Shown: positions 1-7,090 of the stretch, one piece after another
Layout: the number at the start of each line of letters is the position of its first letter
How positions within the stretch are numbered: the stretch's first letter is position 1
Origin: Bacilli bacterium
Lineage (GTDB): Bacteria > Bacillota_I > Bacilli_A > RF39 > UBA660
Direction of reading: 5' to 3'
Assembly (NCBI GenBank): GCA_017434825.1
Contig: JAFSGC010000009.1
Location: 1-64,000 of the forward strand
DNA length: 64,000 bases
Notes under the pieces: generated by a model
What the model was told of the DNA's origin: nothing
The model's input: the letters and a program-made list of their open reading frames with translations, nothing else
Database searches by the model: none
Program-made: the position numbers and the translations under genes

Positions 1-138
1 AACAAGTTGTTGGATTTTGATAGCGAAGTAAAGAAAGTGCTGCAAGCACAAAGGTTATTAGCATCAACATTTACAAATGCTAAAAATCAAGTAATTAGTG
101 CTCAAGAAACGATTGCAGGACAAGCGTCAGGTTTATAG
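1..138 (+). CDS. WXG100-family protein, C-terminal 45 residues (cut by window edge)
   Basis: Only the 3' end is present, with the reading frame open from base 1 to the TAG at 136-138. Its 45 residues are identical to the C-terminus of the complete WXG100 protein at 2205-2501; the DNA differs only at three third-codon positions. It is therefore the first gene of a duplicated cassette. WXG100 proteins are small helical hairpins exported as dimers by type VII (ESX/Ess) secretion systems, often as partners of larger substrates. The next gene starts 10 bp downstream and belongs to the same operon. Confidence 0.75.
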   Translation, partial: NKLLDFDSEVKKVLQAQRLLASTFTNAKNQVISAQETIAGQASGL

Positions 139-178
139 GAGTTAGAATATGGCAAATGTATATATAGATAGTGAACAG
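1..178 (+). repeat. Direct repeat, copy 1 of WXG100 3' end and next gene start
   Basis: This stretch is nearly identical to about 2364-2544. It covers the last 138 bp of the WXG100 gene, the 10-bp gap with the ribosome binding site, and the first codons of the next gene. All differences inside the WXG100 coding part are synonymous, which suggests a cassette duplication kept alike by selection or gene conversion. Confidence 0.85.
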
Positions 179-1258
179 TTAAGAACAATTGCAAATAGTT
201 TAAAATCTAAGGGAGAAAATATTCTTTCTGCATATCAAACTGATTGTAATAGTGCACTTCAAAAAAGTACTGAATGCATTTCGTTAACTGGTTTAGATAC
301 AACTGAATTTTTAAATCAATTAAATAATGTTTATCAACAATTGAATGAAAGAATCAATAATTTTGCAAACTTCTTAATTAATTCAGTAGCAGATCAATAT
401 GAATTAGTTTCTCAGTCAATAACAACTAACTTTAATTCAAAGGTTGGCTCTCAATTAGCAAGTATACTAGGCATTTCTTTGGTTGCCTCTACAGTAGTAC
501 CATCAGTGGGTGAACCTACTGAAAATGTTGGTGGAACTTCTCCTGGCGGAAACGTTGGCACAACAACTAATAATTCTGGAAATACTACTTCGGAGAGTAC
601 TGTTACTACATGTTCTGGAAATGCTATAACTACGTGTTCAGGAAGTACAATTACTACTTGTTCAGGAAGTGCTATAACCACTTGTTCTGGTAGTGCAATA
701 ACTACCTGCTCCGGAAGTGCTATAACCACTTGTTCTGGTAGTACGATAACTACATGTTCAGGAAGTACTATAACCACTTGTTCAGGTAGCACAATAAATA
801 CAAACGCTACAGAGCAACCAACATCGAATTCTGCAGGAAACGAACAACAAGCGTCTACAACGACTCCAGCTGAGAATACAACACAAGGATCCACTACAAT
901 AACTACCTGTTCAGGAAGTACAATAAATACAAATGCTACAGAGCAATCAACATCGAATTCTGCAGGAAATCAACAACAAGCGTCTACGACGACTCCAGCT
1001 GAGAATACAACACAGGGATCTACTACAATAACTACGTGTTCAGGAAGTTCTATAAACGTTAACACATCGAGTTCTAGTGCAAATTCAAAACCAACTGTCC
1101 CTTTGAATAAAACCGGTAATAGCAGTATTAAGAAAGTGGCTTTTGATGATGGTCAGACCTCAAGTGGAACGAACACATTTGCCGGACGTGCTACTTTAGG
1201 TACACCAAAATTTACTGGCGGTGGAACTAGCGGAGCTACTGTGAGTCAATTTTTATAA
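149..1258 (+). CDS. WXG100-associated secreted-type protein with ten TTCSG repeats
   Basis: 369 aa. Residues 1-110 form a predicted helical domain homologous to the N-terminus of the protein at 2512-3423, with two shared cysteines near residues 33 and 43. Residues about 120-310 are Ser/Thr/Asn-rich and hold ten TTCSG motifs: eight in an uninterrupted run with an eight-residue period (ITTCSGS plus A or T), then two more in a longer repeat of about 40 residues. These ten cysteines are the only ones outside the N-terminal domain. Codons of the repeats vary while the amino acids stay fixed. There is no classical signal peptide, so export through a type VII-like route with the upstream WXG100 protein is the inference. 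AGGAG at 138-142 sets the ATG. A hairpin and then a radical SAM gene follow. The repeat region could be a modified peptide core or a structural cysteine ladder. Confidence 0.75.
   Translation: MANVYIDSEQLRTIANSLKSKGENILSAYQTDCNSALQKSTECISLTGLDTTEFLNQLNNVYQQLNERINNFANFLINSVADQYELVSQSITTNFNSKVGSQLASILGISLVASTVVPSVGEPTENVGGTSPGGNVGTTTNNSGNTTSESTVTTCSGNAITTCSGSTITTCSGSAITTCSGSAITTCSGSAITTCSGSTITTCSGSTITTCSGSTINTNATEQPTSNSAGNEQQASTTTPAENTTQGSTTITTCSGSTINTNATEQSTSNSAGNQQQASTTTPAENTTQGSTTITTCSGSSINVNTSSSSANSKPTVPLNKTGNSSIKKVAFDDGQTSSGTNTFAGRATLGTPKFTGGGTSGATVSQFL
601..795 (+). repeat. Eight 24-bp tandem units encoding (I)TTCSG(S/N)(A/T)
   Basis: Eight consecutive 24-bp units encode the eight-residue TTCSG repeat; two further units lie near 895-925 and 1024-1050. 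Thr, Cys, Ser and Gly codons use different third bases from unit to unit (for example TGT/TGC, ACT/ACC/ACA/ACG, TCT/TCA/TCC). The array is therefore old or under selection at protein level, not a fresh slippage product. Confidence 0.9.
823..1050 (+). repeat. Two longer direct repeats (about 120 bp) each ending in a TTCSG unit
   Basis: Near-identical segments encode INTNATEQ, then TSNSAGN, QQAST, TTPAENTTQGS and TTITTCSGS. They begin near 796 and 919. Higher DNA identity here than in the 24-bp array suggests a more recent duplication inside the gene. Confidence 0.75.
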
Positions 1259-1268
1259 ACAGAATAAT

Positions 1269-1296
1269 AAAAGAAGTATATTTATATCTTCTTTTT
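1269..1296 (+). terminator. Hairpin with T-run between substrate-like gene and radical SAM gene
   Basis: AAAAGAAG (1269-1276) pairs with CTTCTTTT (1288-1295) and runs into T residues, 21 bp before the radical SAM start codon. It looks like a partial intrinsic terminator or attenuator. Inference: it would give more transcript of the repeat protein than of the enzyme. Confidence 0.55.
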
Positions 1297-1316
1297 CATG
1301 AAGAAGGAGGTAATGC

Positions 1317-2147
1317 ATGAAATTTGAAATTAGAGGAAAAACATATGAAATTAAGCCATATGTTTGTTCTCCAAATACAAAATTTCCATTTTATATTAAT
1401 ATTACTAATAGATGTAATGCTAGATGTGAATTTTGTTGTAATGGAACAAATAAGGATTATCGAAAATTAGACTTAGATTATTTAAAAGAAGTTTTAGATA
1501 TAGTAAGTGATAAAGTAAGTAGAATTTCAATCAGTGGCGGCGAGACAATGATTGATTCTGAAGATTTAGAAAATCTTATGAAGTTGGTAAATACTTATGG
1601 CATCCGTACTACTATAAATAGTAATGGTAGTTTTTTAAAGAAAAATGTTCAAATGTTAAATCAATTTGAGAATCTAGAAGCTGTTATATTAAGTCGACAC
1701 CATTATGAGGATATCCAAAATAATGGAATATTTAAAATTGATACCTTAGGTTGGGATGAAATAAACAATTTAGGGTTAAGATCGGATTTAAGAATAAATT
1801 GTCTATTAATAAAAGGTTTTATAGATTCTTTAGATGAAGTAACTAAGTATTTAGACATTATTGGTGAAGAAACAAAAATCTTTCAAGTTGGATTTATATC
1901 AATGATGGGAGTAAATGAATATACCAAGAATAACTTTGTAGATTATCGAGATCTTACTAAAGATTTGGGAGAACAATTTCAACCTGTTGAATTAATGCAA
2001 GATGGATGTAGATGCTCTTGCGCTAATTATTTTTACACATCAAAATGCGGAAGAAGAATATTTGTATATTTTAGGTATACTAAAGAATATGGTTGCAGTG
2101 GTCGTAGCCTATTCTTTGATTGCGCAGGGTTAAAAGAGGGATATTAA
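1317..2147 (+). CDS. Radical SAM enzyme with Cys-rich C-terminus, beside TTCSG protein
   Basis: 276 aa. The radical SAM cluster motif CxxxCxxC is at C33, C37 and C40 (CNARCEFC), followed by an SGGE motif near residue 75 and NSNG further on, so the core barrel is present. The last 46 residues hold six cysteines (231, 233, 235, 244, 260, 269), consistent with an auxiliary iron-sulfur site though not a clear SPASM pattern. Start ATG 1317 has a perfect AAGGAGG at 1304-1310. The gene follows the TTCSG-repeat gene and is missing beside the repeat-free paralogue at 2512. Radical SAM enzymes next to repeated Cys/Thr/Ser peptides commonly install thioether or other carbon-centred crosslinks. The exact reaction here is unknown and substrate assignment is inferred from context. 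Confidence 0.8.
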   Translation: MKFEIRGKTYEIKPYVCSPNTKFPFYINITNRCNARCEFCCNGTNKDYRKLDLDYLKEVLDIVSDKVSRISISGGETMIDSEDLENLMKLVNTYGIRTTINSNGSFLKKNVQMLNQFENLEAVILSRHHYEDIQNNGIFKIDTLGWDEINNLGLRSDLRINCLLIKGFIDSLDEVTKYLDIIGEETKIFQVGFISMMGVNEYTKNNFVDYRDLTKDLGEQFQPVELMQDGCRCSCANYFYTSKCGRRIFVYFRYTKEYGCSGRSLFFDCAGLKEGY

Positions 2148-2170
2148 TTTTATAACGGATAAAAAATAAA

Positions 2171-2179
2171 TGATATAAT
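2171..2179 (+). promoter_or_regulatory. Extended -10 promoter of second WXG100 cassette
   Basis: TGATATAAT fits an extended -10 (TGnTATAAT) 26 bp before the WXG100 start codon. No strong -35 is visible. It gives the second cassette its own promoter. Confidence 0.5.
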
Positions 2180-2204
2180 CAAGTAGAATAAGGGAGTGTA
2201 TGAA

Positions 2205-2501
2205 ATGGCGAGAATAGCAATGTCAATCGATGAGATGACCGATATAATAACAAAGCTAACAAATTCGAGTAATGAAATCGAAGAAATATGGAATTCAATA
2301 AAAACAACGGAAGTAGAACAAATTAAAGAATCTTGGGTAGGAAAAGATTGTGATGCATATATAAACAAGTTGTTGGATTTTGATAGTGAAGTAAAGAAAG
2401 TACTGCAAGCACAAAGATTATTAGCATCAACATTTACAAATGCTAAAAATCAAGTAATTAGTGCTCAAGAAACGATTGCAGGACAAGCGTCAGGTTTATA
2501 G
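2205..2501 (+). CDS. WXG100-family secreted protein (ESAT-6-like)
   Basis: 98 aa. Predicted helix, then a turn with the WXG motif (WVG in ESWVGKD, near residue 45), then a second long helix: the standard WXG100 layout and length. Members are exported by type VII secretion systems and often pair with a neighbouring substrate. AAGGGAG at 2190-2196 sits 8 bp before ATG 2205; a GTG at 2196 would overlap the ribosome site and is rejected. The C-terminal 45 residues are identical to those of the gene cut at the left edge. No ATPase (EssC-like) or other channel gene is in the window, so the export machinery must lie elsewhere. Confidence 0.8.
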   Translation: MARIAMSIDEMTDIITKLTNSSNEIEEIWNSIKTTEVEQIKESWVGKDCDAYINKLLDFDSEVKKVLQAQRLLASTFTNAKNQVISAQETIAGQASGL

Positions 2502-2544
2502 GAGTTAAAATATGGCAAATAATGTATATATAGATAGTGAACAA
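2364..2544 (+). repeat. Direct repeat, copy 2 of WXG100 3' end and next gene start
   Basis: Near-identical partner of 1-178. Homology falls away a few codons into the following genes, which then diverge strongly. Confidence 0.85.
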
Positions 2545-3423
2545 ATAAAAAATATTGGTAATAGCCTATTAGAGAAAAGTCTTAAAATATATATGGCATA
2601 TCGTGGAGAGTGTACTCCTGCGATTACTGCTGGTGCAGATTGCATTCAATTAACAGGTGTTGATATTAACGAAATGAACGCTAAACTTGATGAAATTTAT
2701 AAAAATCTACAAAACAACATTCAAGCATTGGCTCGATTTTTAATTAATAATGTTGCTGCAACTTATGATATAGTAATGGATTCCATAAGAAATAATTTTA
2801 ATAATGAACTTGGTCAAGCGTTAGCCAATATTATGGGAATGAATGCGATTCTTCCACCAACCCCAAATACACACCCTGAAAACGATTCGGGTATTATTGA
2901 TGACTCAGCGGGGACTTCTGATAACGAAAACCTTGCATCTACAACGGAACCGGGCAATATCGGTGATACATCATCAGGTTTAGGTGCAGACGAGTCAACA
3001 CAAGTTTCTAACGGTGGAAACGAGAGTTCAGTAGCACCTGATAATGGAACCGGTTCAGCAACACCTTCAACAGAAGCTACTGTGGAACCTACATCAAATG
3101 GAATTGCATCAGAACCACAAAATCAATATCAAACACAAAGTGAAGCAACTTCTAATGTAGTTAATCCAACGAAGGTGATAAAACCTAATTTAACAAATCA
3201 GACGCCAATTAATGATGGTAGATCTCCTATGGTACAATTTGAACCAACGTATGTAGGCGCAGAGACTACTACATTAAATTCTTCGGCTTCTAGTACCATG
3301 GCTTATCCGAGTGCTAGTGCTGTAACTCCTACATCTGGAACAAGCGGATTTACATCTGCTGGAAGCGGAGGCTTTTCTACAGTAGATTATTCGAGTGTAG
3401 GCGGAGGCGTATACATTCGCTGA
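2512..3423 (+). CDS. WXG100-associated secreted-type protein, Ser/Thr/Pro-rich, no TTCSG repeats
   Basis: 303 aa paralogue of the protein at 149-1258. Residues 1-112 match its helical N-terminus, including two cysteines and the (I/L)xLTG(V/L)D motif. The C-terminal 190 residues are low-complexity Ser/Thr/Asn/Glu/Pro and contain no cysteine. The gene starts 10 bp after the WXG100 gene with AGGAG upstream of ATG 2512. It has no radical SAM partner, so it serves as an internal contrast for the first cassette. The role of the disordered tail is unknown; a surface-exposed or spacer function is possible. Confidence 0.7.
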   Translation: MANNVYIDSEQIKNIGNSLLEKSLKIYMAYRGECTPAITAGADCIQLTGVDINEMNAKLDEIYKNLQNNIQALARFLINNVAATYDIVMDSIRNNFNNELGQALANIMGMNAILPPTPNTHPENDSGIIDDSAGTSDNENLASTTEPGNIGDTSSGLGADESTQVSNGGNESSVAPDNGTGSATPSTEATVEPTSNGIASEPQNQYQTQSEATSNVVNPTKVIKPNLTNQTPINDGRSPMVQFEPTYVGAETTTLNSSASSTMAYPSASAVTPTSGTSGFTSAGSGGFSTVDYSSVGGGVYIR

Positions 3424-3497
3424 TAATAATAACCTTCTAAACATAAAGGGCGGATTTAGGTAAATCTGCTTCCTACTTGTGAAACTTGGAATAATAT

Positions 3498-3531
3498 AAA
3501 GGGAGTACTTATTTGGAATAACTCCCTTTTA
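3498..3531 (+). terminator. Intrinsic terminator after second cassette
   Basis: AAAGGGAGT (3498-3506) pairs with ACTCCCTTT (3521-3529) around a 14-nt loop, with a short T-run. A smaller hairpin (GCGGATTT/AAATCTGC, about 3450-3470) precedes it. Confidence 0.6.
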
Positions 3532-3585
3532 ATATAAAAATATAAATAATATTTGAAACTATAAAATTTTATCAGGAGGTAATCT

Positions 3586-3900
3586 ATGGTAGATACGGAT
3601 ATTATAAAAGATAACTTGCAAAAAATGGATAATAAATTAATGCAACTGAAAACAATATCAGAAGATTTATCTTCAATAAAGGGCTTTTTTGCTAATCTTG
3701 GAGATATGCAAGTACAACTTGAAGAAGAATATATTTCGATGAAGATGCATTTTGACGAAGTTTTAAATGGGTGCATGACGTTAAATTCTTTGATATCTCA
3801 GAAGTTAGCAACGGAATACGATGATGTTTATAGCAATCTTGCTAAAGGTTTTGAAGAGGCAATGAATGTTCTTATGAGCTCAATAGATTCATTGTATTAA
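3586..3900 (+). CDS. Small all-helical protein, possible WXG100/type VII accessory
   Basis: 104 aa, predicted to be almost wholly alpha-helical with heptad-like hydrophobic spacing and no signal peptide or membrane segment. AGGAGG lies 8 bp before ATG 3586. Size and helical pattern resemble WXG100-like secreted partners, but the W-x-G turn is absent. It follows the two WXG100 cassettes and precedes the tRNA cluster. I do not recognise a named family; the link to type VII secretion rests on position and shape only. Confidence 0.5.
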   Translation: MVDTDIIKDNLQKMDNKLMQLKTISEDLSSIKGFFANLGDMQVQLEEEYISMKMHFDEVLNGCMTLNSLISQKLATEYDDVYSNLAKGFEEAMNVLMSSIDSLY

Positions 3901-3940
3901 GGTAATTAACATAAAAAAATAAAAAAATGCAATTTTTTTG

Positions 3941-3969
3941 TTGCACTTCGGGAATTTATATAGTATAAT
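3941..3969 (+). promoter_or_regulatory. Promoter of tRNA cluster
   Basis: TTGCAC (3941-3946), a 17-bp spacer and TATAAT (3964-3969) form a near-consensus sigma-A promoter about 50 bp before the first tRNA. Confidence 0.8.
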
Positions 3970-4019
3970 CTAAATTGTCTTGATGAAGACGAGATTAATT
4001 TATTTATTCCACGAGATGT

Positions 4020-4096
4020 GGGCGATTAGCTCAGTTGGTTAGAGCACCTGCCTTACAAGCAGGGGGTCATAGGTTCGAGTCCTATATCGCCCACCA
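4020..4096 (+). tRNA. tRNA-Val (TAC)
   Basis: Acceptor GGGCGAT pairs with ATCGCCC and CCA is encoded. The anticodon loop CTTACAA gives anticodon TAC. First of five tRNAs in one transcript. Confidence 0.95.
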
Positions 4097-4104
4097 TTTT
4101 TAAA

Positions 4105-4180
4105 GCCGACATAGCGTAATTGGTAGCGCAACTGACTTGTAATCAGTAGGTTGGGGGTTCGATTCCCTCTGTCGGCACCA
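4105..4180 (+). tRNA. tRNA-Thr (TGT)
   Basis: Acceptor GCCGACA pairs with TGTCGGC and CCA is encoded. The anticodon loop CTTGTAA gives TGT. Confidence 0.95.
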
Positions 4181-4186
4181 TTTTGT

Positions 4187-4270
4187 GGAAGGGTAGCGAA
4201 GTGGTCAAACGCGGCAGACTGTAAATCTGTTCCTTCGGGTTCTATGGTTCAAATCCATATCCTTCCACCA
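4187..4270 (+). tRNA. tRNA-Tyr (GTA)
   Basis: 84 nt with a long variable arm (class II). The anticodon loop CTGTAAA gives GTA. GGAAGGG pairs with TCCTTCC, discriminator A, encoded CCA. Confidence 0.93.
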
Positions 4271-4276
4271 TTTGAT

Positions 4277-4352
4277 TGCCTCGTAGCCAAGTGGTAAGGC
4301 ATCAGACTTTGACTCTGACATTCCGATGGTTCGAATCCATCCGAGGCAGCCA
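4277..4352 (+). tRNA. tRNA-Gln (TTG)
   Basis: Acceptor TGCCTCG pairs with CGAGGCA, discriminator G, encoded CCA. The anticodon loop CTTTGAC gives TTG. Confidence 0.94.
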
Positions 4353-4369
4353 TTCATTTTTTTATTAAT

Positions 4370-4445
4370 GTCCTGTTAGCTCAGTCGGTAGAGCATTTGA
4401 CTTTTAATCAAAGGGTCTGGAGTTCGAATCTCCAACAGGACACCA
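4370..4445 (+). tRNA. tRNA-Lys (TTT)
   Basis: Acceptor GTCCTGT pairs with ACAGGAC and CCA is encoded. The anticodon loop CTTTTAA gives TTT. Last tRNA before the terminator. Confidence 0.95.
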
Positions 4446-4457
4446 TGTAGTAAAAAT

Positions 4458-4484
4458 AATCAAGGTAAACTCCTTGATTTTTTT
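4458..4484 (+). terminator. Terminator of tRNA cluster
   Basis: AATCAAGG pairs with CCTTGATT, followed by a run of T (4478-4484). Confidence 0.85.
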
Positions 4485-4526
4485 GTGAAAATTATTTAAA
4501 ATTAAAATAGGAAGGTGAATAAAAAG

Positions 4527-5432
4527 GTGAAAGAAGAAAGTGCAAATTCATTAAAACAATTATATTTTATAATAGTAGGTTTAGTTGTTGTTATTGTTGG
4601 ATTAGTAGGTTACATAGTGTGTGATAAAATTTTAGATGATAAAGTGGGACAAAATTCTACTAATGAAGTTATCGATAAAGAAGAAAATAAAGATGATAAC
4701 AACGAAGTCTTAAATGGAGATACTGAAGAAGATGTAGAAAATATCCCGGTACCAAATCCGATTGTAGCTGATTTATACAATTATTATGATATGCGAACAT
4801 ATGAAACAAATATAGATGCTATTAGAACTATAAATATATTTTCTGACGGTATAGGATGGAATCGATATAAATTATTATATTCTAATGATATAAAGGTGAT
4901 TCAAACATTTTTTGATGCTGAAGATAAGCTGGAAATGGCTCGCGAAAAACTGCGTCCAGTTGCAGGCGGCGAAGAAGAAAATTACATAACTAAATTTTTG
5001 GTGTCAGACCTAAAGGCGGAGTATGAAAAATTTTTTGGCAGTATTGATAATGTGAATTTTACTAACTATTCTGATAATGTTTTAGGCGAATGTAAAATAG
5101 AAGGTGAATATTATGTTTGTAAAGGTGGCCCAGGTGGAACATTAGCTGGCCCAAATGCTTTATATATGAAATATAAAGGTTATGATTTTTCCGGAGAAGA
5201 AATATTTATATATCAATATGTTGTTTTTTACGATGACACAAAATACTTTAAAAATTATGATTGGTCTAGCGCATCTAATGGATATCAAAATGAAATTCCT
5301 GATTTAGTTAATAAATCTAAAGAGGAAGTATTCGCTAAAGAGAATCTTGAAAAACTATCAGTTTACAAACAAACATATAAAAAGAATGATAAAGGAAATT
5401 ACTACTTGTATAGTATAGAACCAGTTAAATAA
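4527..5432 (+). CDS. Membrane-anchored extracytoplasmic protein, unknown function
   Basis: About 301 aa. One N-terminal transmembrane segment (about residues 8-30, valine/isoleucine/glycine-rich), then an acidic linker rich in Glu/Asp/Asn and a globular domain of about 230 residues presumably outside the cell. GTG 4527 is chosen because AGGAAGG lies about 11 bp upstream; an in-frame GTG at 4515 would leave almost no spacing. It is a single-gene unit between the tRNA terminator and a strong terminator. I recognise no catalytic motif. Adhesion, sensing or wall-associated roles are all open. Confidence 0.65.
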   Translation: MKEESANSLKQLYFIIVGLVVVIVGLVGYIVCDKILDDKVGQNSTNEVIDKEENKDDNNEVLNGDTEEDVENIPVPNPIVADLYNYYDMRTYETNIDAIRTINIFSDGIGWNRYKLLYSNDIKVIQTFFDAEDKLEMAREKLRPVAGGEEENYITKFLVSDLKAEYEKFFGSIDNVNFTNYSDNVLGECKIEGEYYVCKGGPGGTLAGPNALYMKYKGYDFSGEEIFIYQYVVFYDDTKYFKNYDWSSASNGYQNEIPDLVNKSKEEVFAKENLEKLSVYKQTYKKNDKGNYYLYSIEPVK

Positions 5433-5434
5433 TC

Positions 5435-5465
5435 AAAAGTGATAGAAATATCACTTTTTCTTTTG
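5435..5465 (+). terminator. Intrinsic terminator
   Basis: AAAAGTGATA (5435-5444), GAAA loop, TATCACTTTT (5449-5458), then T-rich sequence. Confidence 0.85.
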
Positions 5466-5491
5466 GAAAACTAGAGTTTGATTAAAGTTTA

Positions 5492-5500
5492 TAGTATAAT
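5492..5500 (+). promoter_or_regulatory. -10 element of fmt operon
   Basis: TAGTATAAT, identical with its flanks (TATAGTATAATCTAAATT) to the tRNA-cluster promoter. The -35 is not clear. Confidence 0.45.
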
Positions 5501-5518
5501 CTAAATTAGGTGATTAAT

Positions 5519-6445
5519 ATGAAAGACTTAAAAGTTATCTTTATGGGAACTCCAGACTTTGCAGTACCTGTTTTAGAATATTTAATTGAGAATACTAATG
5601 TGGTATTAGTGGTTACACAGCCAGATAAAGAAGTTGGACGCGATAAAAAGTTGGTATATTCTCCAATAAAAAAGATAGCGTTAAGTCATAATGTTAATGT
5701 ATTTCAACCGGTTAGGATTCGTAAAGACTTTGAAATAATTAGTGAAATAAATCCTGATATTATTATTACTTGCGCATATGGACAAATAATTCCTAAATCA
5801 ATATTGGATATTCCTAGATTAGGCTGTATTAATGTTCATGCATCACTTTTGCCTGAATATAGAGGCGCAGCTCCAATGCAATGGGCGATTCTTGATGGAA
5901 AGACAGAAACTGGAGTAACTTTAATGTACATGGACGAAGGAATGGATACTGGAGATATGATTTCTAAAATGACATGTGAAATTCTTCCTGAAGATACGAT
6001 AGGTTCACTTCACGATAAGCTGTCGCTTGTAGGTAAAGAATTATTATCAAAGGAACTTCCTAATATAGTTAATGGAACTAATGATAGAGAAAAACAAGAC
6101 AATGATAAAGCAACGTATACAAAAATGATAAAACGTGAAGATGAACTTCTTAATTTCGAAGATACTGGACTTAATATTATTAATAAGATTCGTGCATTTA
6201 ATCCATGGCCGCTGGCATATTTTAAATTTAATGATATAGAGATTAAAGTGTTAAAAGCGTCATTTGAAGCAAAGAATAATACAGTTCCTGGAAAGATTGA
6301 ATTTGGTAAAAAAGAAATGAATATCCATTGCGCAGATGGCTTAATTAAACTAGAAAAAATTAAACCTTTTGGTAAAAAAGAAATGGACATTGTACCTTAT
6401 TTAAACGGTATTAAAAAGGAAGAAGGTATGTACGTTGGAAAATAA
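5519..6445 (+). CDS. fmt: Methionyl-tRNA formyltransferase
   Basis: 308 aa, usual length. It transfers a formyl group from 10-formyl-tetrahydrofolate to Met-tRNA(fMet) for translation initiation. FMGTPDFAVP starts the formyltransferase fold, NVHASLLP (about 105-112) holds the catalytic Asn and His, and MDEGMDTGD (about 139-147) supplies the catalytic Asp. AGGTGA 6 bp upstream supports ATG 5519 over the GTG three codons earlier. In B. subtilis fmt leads into rsmB and rlmN; here three other genes separate fmt from rlmN and rsmB is not in the window. Confidence 0.95.
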   Translation: MKDLKVIFMGTPDFAVPVLEYLIENTNVVLVVTQPDKEVGRDKKLVYSPIKKIALSHNVNVFQPVRIRKDFEIISEINPDIIITCAYGQIIPKSILDIPRLGCINVHASLLPEYRGAAPMQWAILDGKTETGVTLMYMDEGMDTGDMISKMTCEILPEDTIGSLHDKLSLVGKELLSKELPNIVNGTNDREKQDNDKATYTKMIKREDELLNFEDTGLNIINKIRAFNPWPLAYFKFNDIEIKVLKASFEAKNNTVPGKIEFGKKEMNIHCADGLIKLEKIKPFGKKEMDIVPYLNGIKKEEGMYVGK

Positions 6446-7076
6446 TTCAAATGGCAATAAGTTTATAAACTTTTGGAAAAATGAAAGATCAAGGTCAATT
6501 GTATTTTTAATTTTCTGGATTGTTTTTATTATTTGGGTTTATGTGAGTATTGCAATTCCATATCAAAAAGGGAATTATAATAGTAATAATGTGCTTGTTG
6601 ATGAAGGAAATAATGAACAAACTGAAATTGAAGAACTATCTTTTGAGGATTTAAAAACCAGTTTGCTAAAATACAATTTTGATTATACTTATACAGTTAA
6701 TACTAGTGAAGGCAAAGTTATATATAAAGGTACTATGTTAGGTAATGAAACCATAGGTTATAAGGAAAGCGCTCAAGGAATAGAAAGATATATTGTTAGA
6801 GGCGTTAAGATTTATAAGAATCAATTAGGGGAAATAACTGAGCAATATGATAAAACTGTTAATGTTTATAATGGGTACTTATCAGTGGATAAGATTATGG
6901 AATTATTAGAAGGTAAAGACTATATTCAAAGTGATAACCAATATGACTTTCAAATTGACAACGTTTATGTTAAAATACTGGTAAGTGAATATAATATCTC
7001 TAGTATTGAGATAATCGAAGGAGATAATAGTTATTTATTACAATTTGATAACGTTAATGAGATTAAAGAACTATAA
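6435..7076 (+). CDS. Single-pass membrane protein, unknown function
   Basis: 213 aa starting at TTG 6435, which overlaps the end of fmt by 11 bp; GAAGG about 9 bp upstream supports this unusual start. A strongly hydrophobic segment (about residues 17-37) follows a basic N-terminus, and the remaining 170 residues look extracytoplasmic, with alternating beta-strand-like pattern and no cysteine. It is tightly coupled to fmt and to the following phosphotransferase gene. No family recognised. Confidence 0.65.
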   Translation: MENNSNGNKFINFWKNERSRSIVFLIFWIVFIIWVYVSIAIPYQKGNYNSNNVLVDEGNNEQTEIEELSFEDLKTSLLKYNFDYTYTVNTSEGKVIYKGTMLGNETIGYKESAQGIERYIVRGVKIYKNQLGEITEQYDKTVNVYNGYLSVDKIMELLEGKDYIQSDNQYDFQIDNVYVKILVSEYNISSIEIIEGDNSYLLQFDNVNEIKEL

Positions 7077-7090
7077 AGGTGTGGGGAAGT

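Noticed and set aside
601-795. CRISPR-like array
   Set aside because: The 24-bp units are contiguous with no spacers, are in frame, and encode a conserved peptide.
451-894. Long minus-strand open frame opposite the TTCSG repeats
   Set aside because: It is produced by the 24-bp periodicity of the plus-strand gene; it has no ribosome site and its repeats simply mirror the sense repeats.
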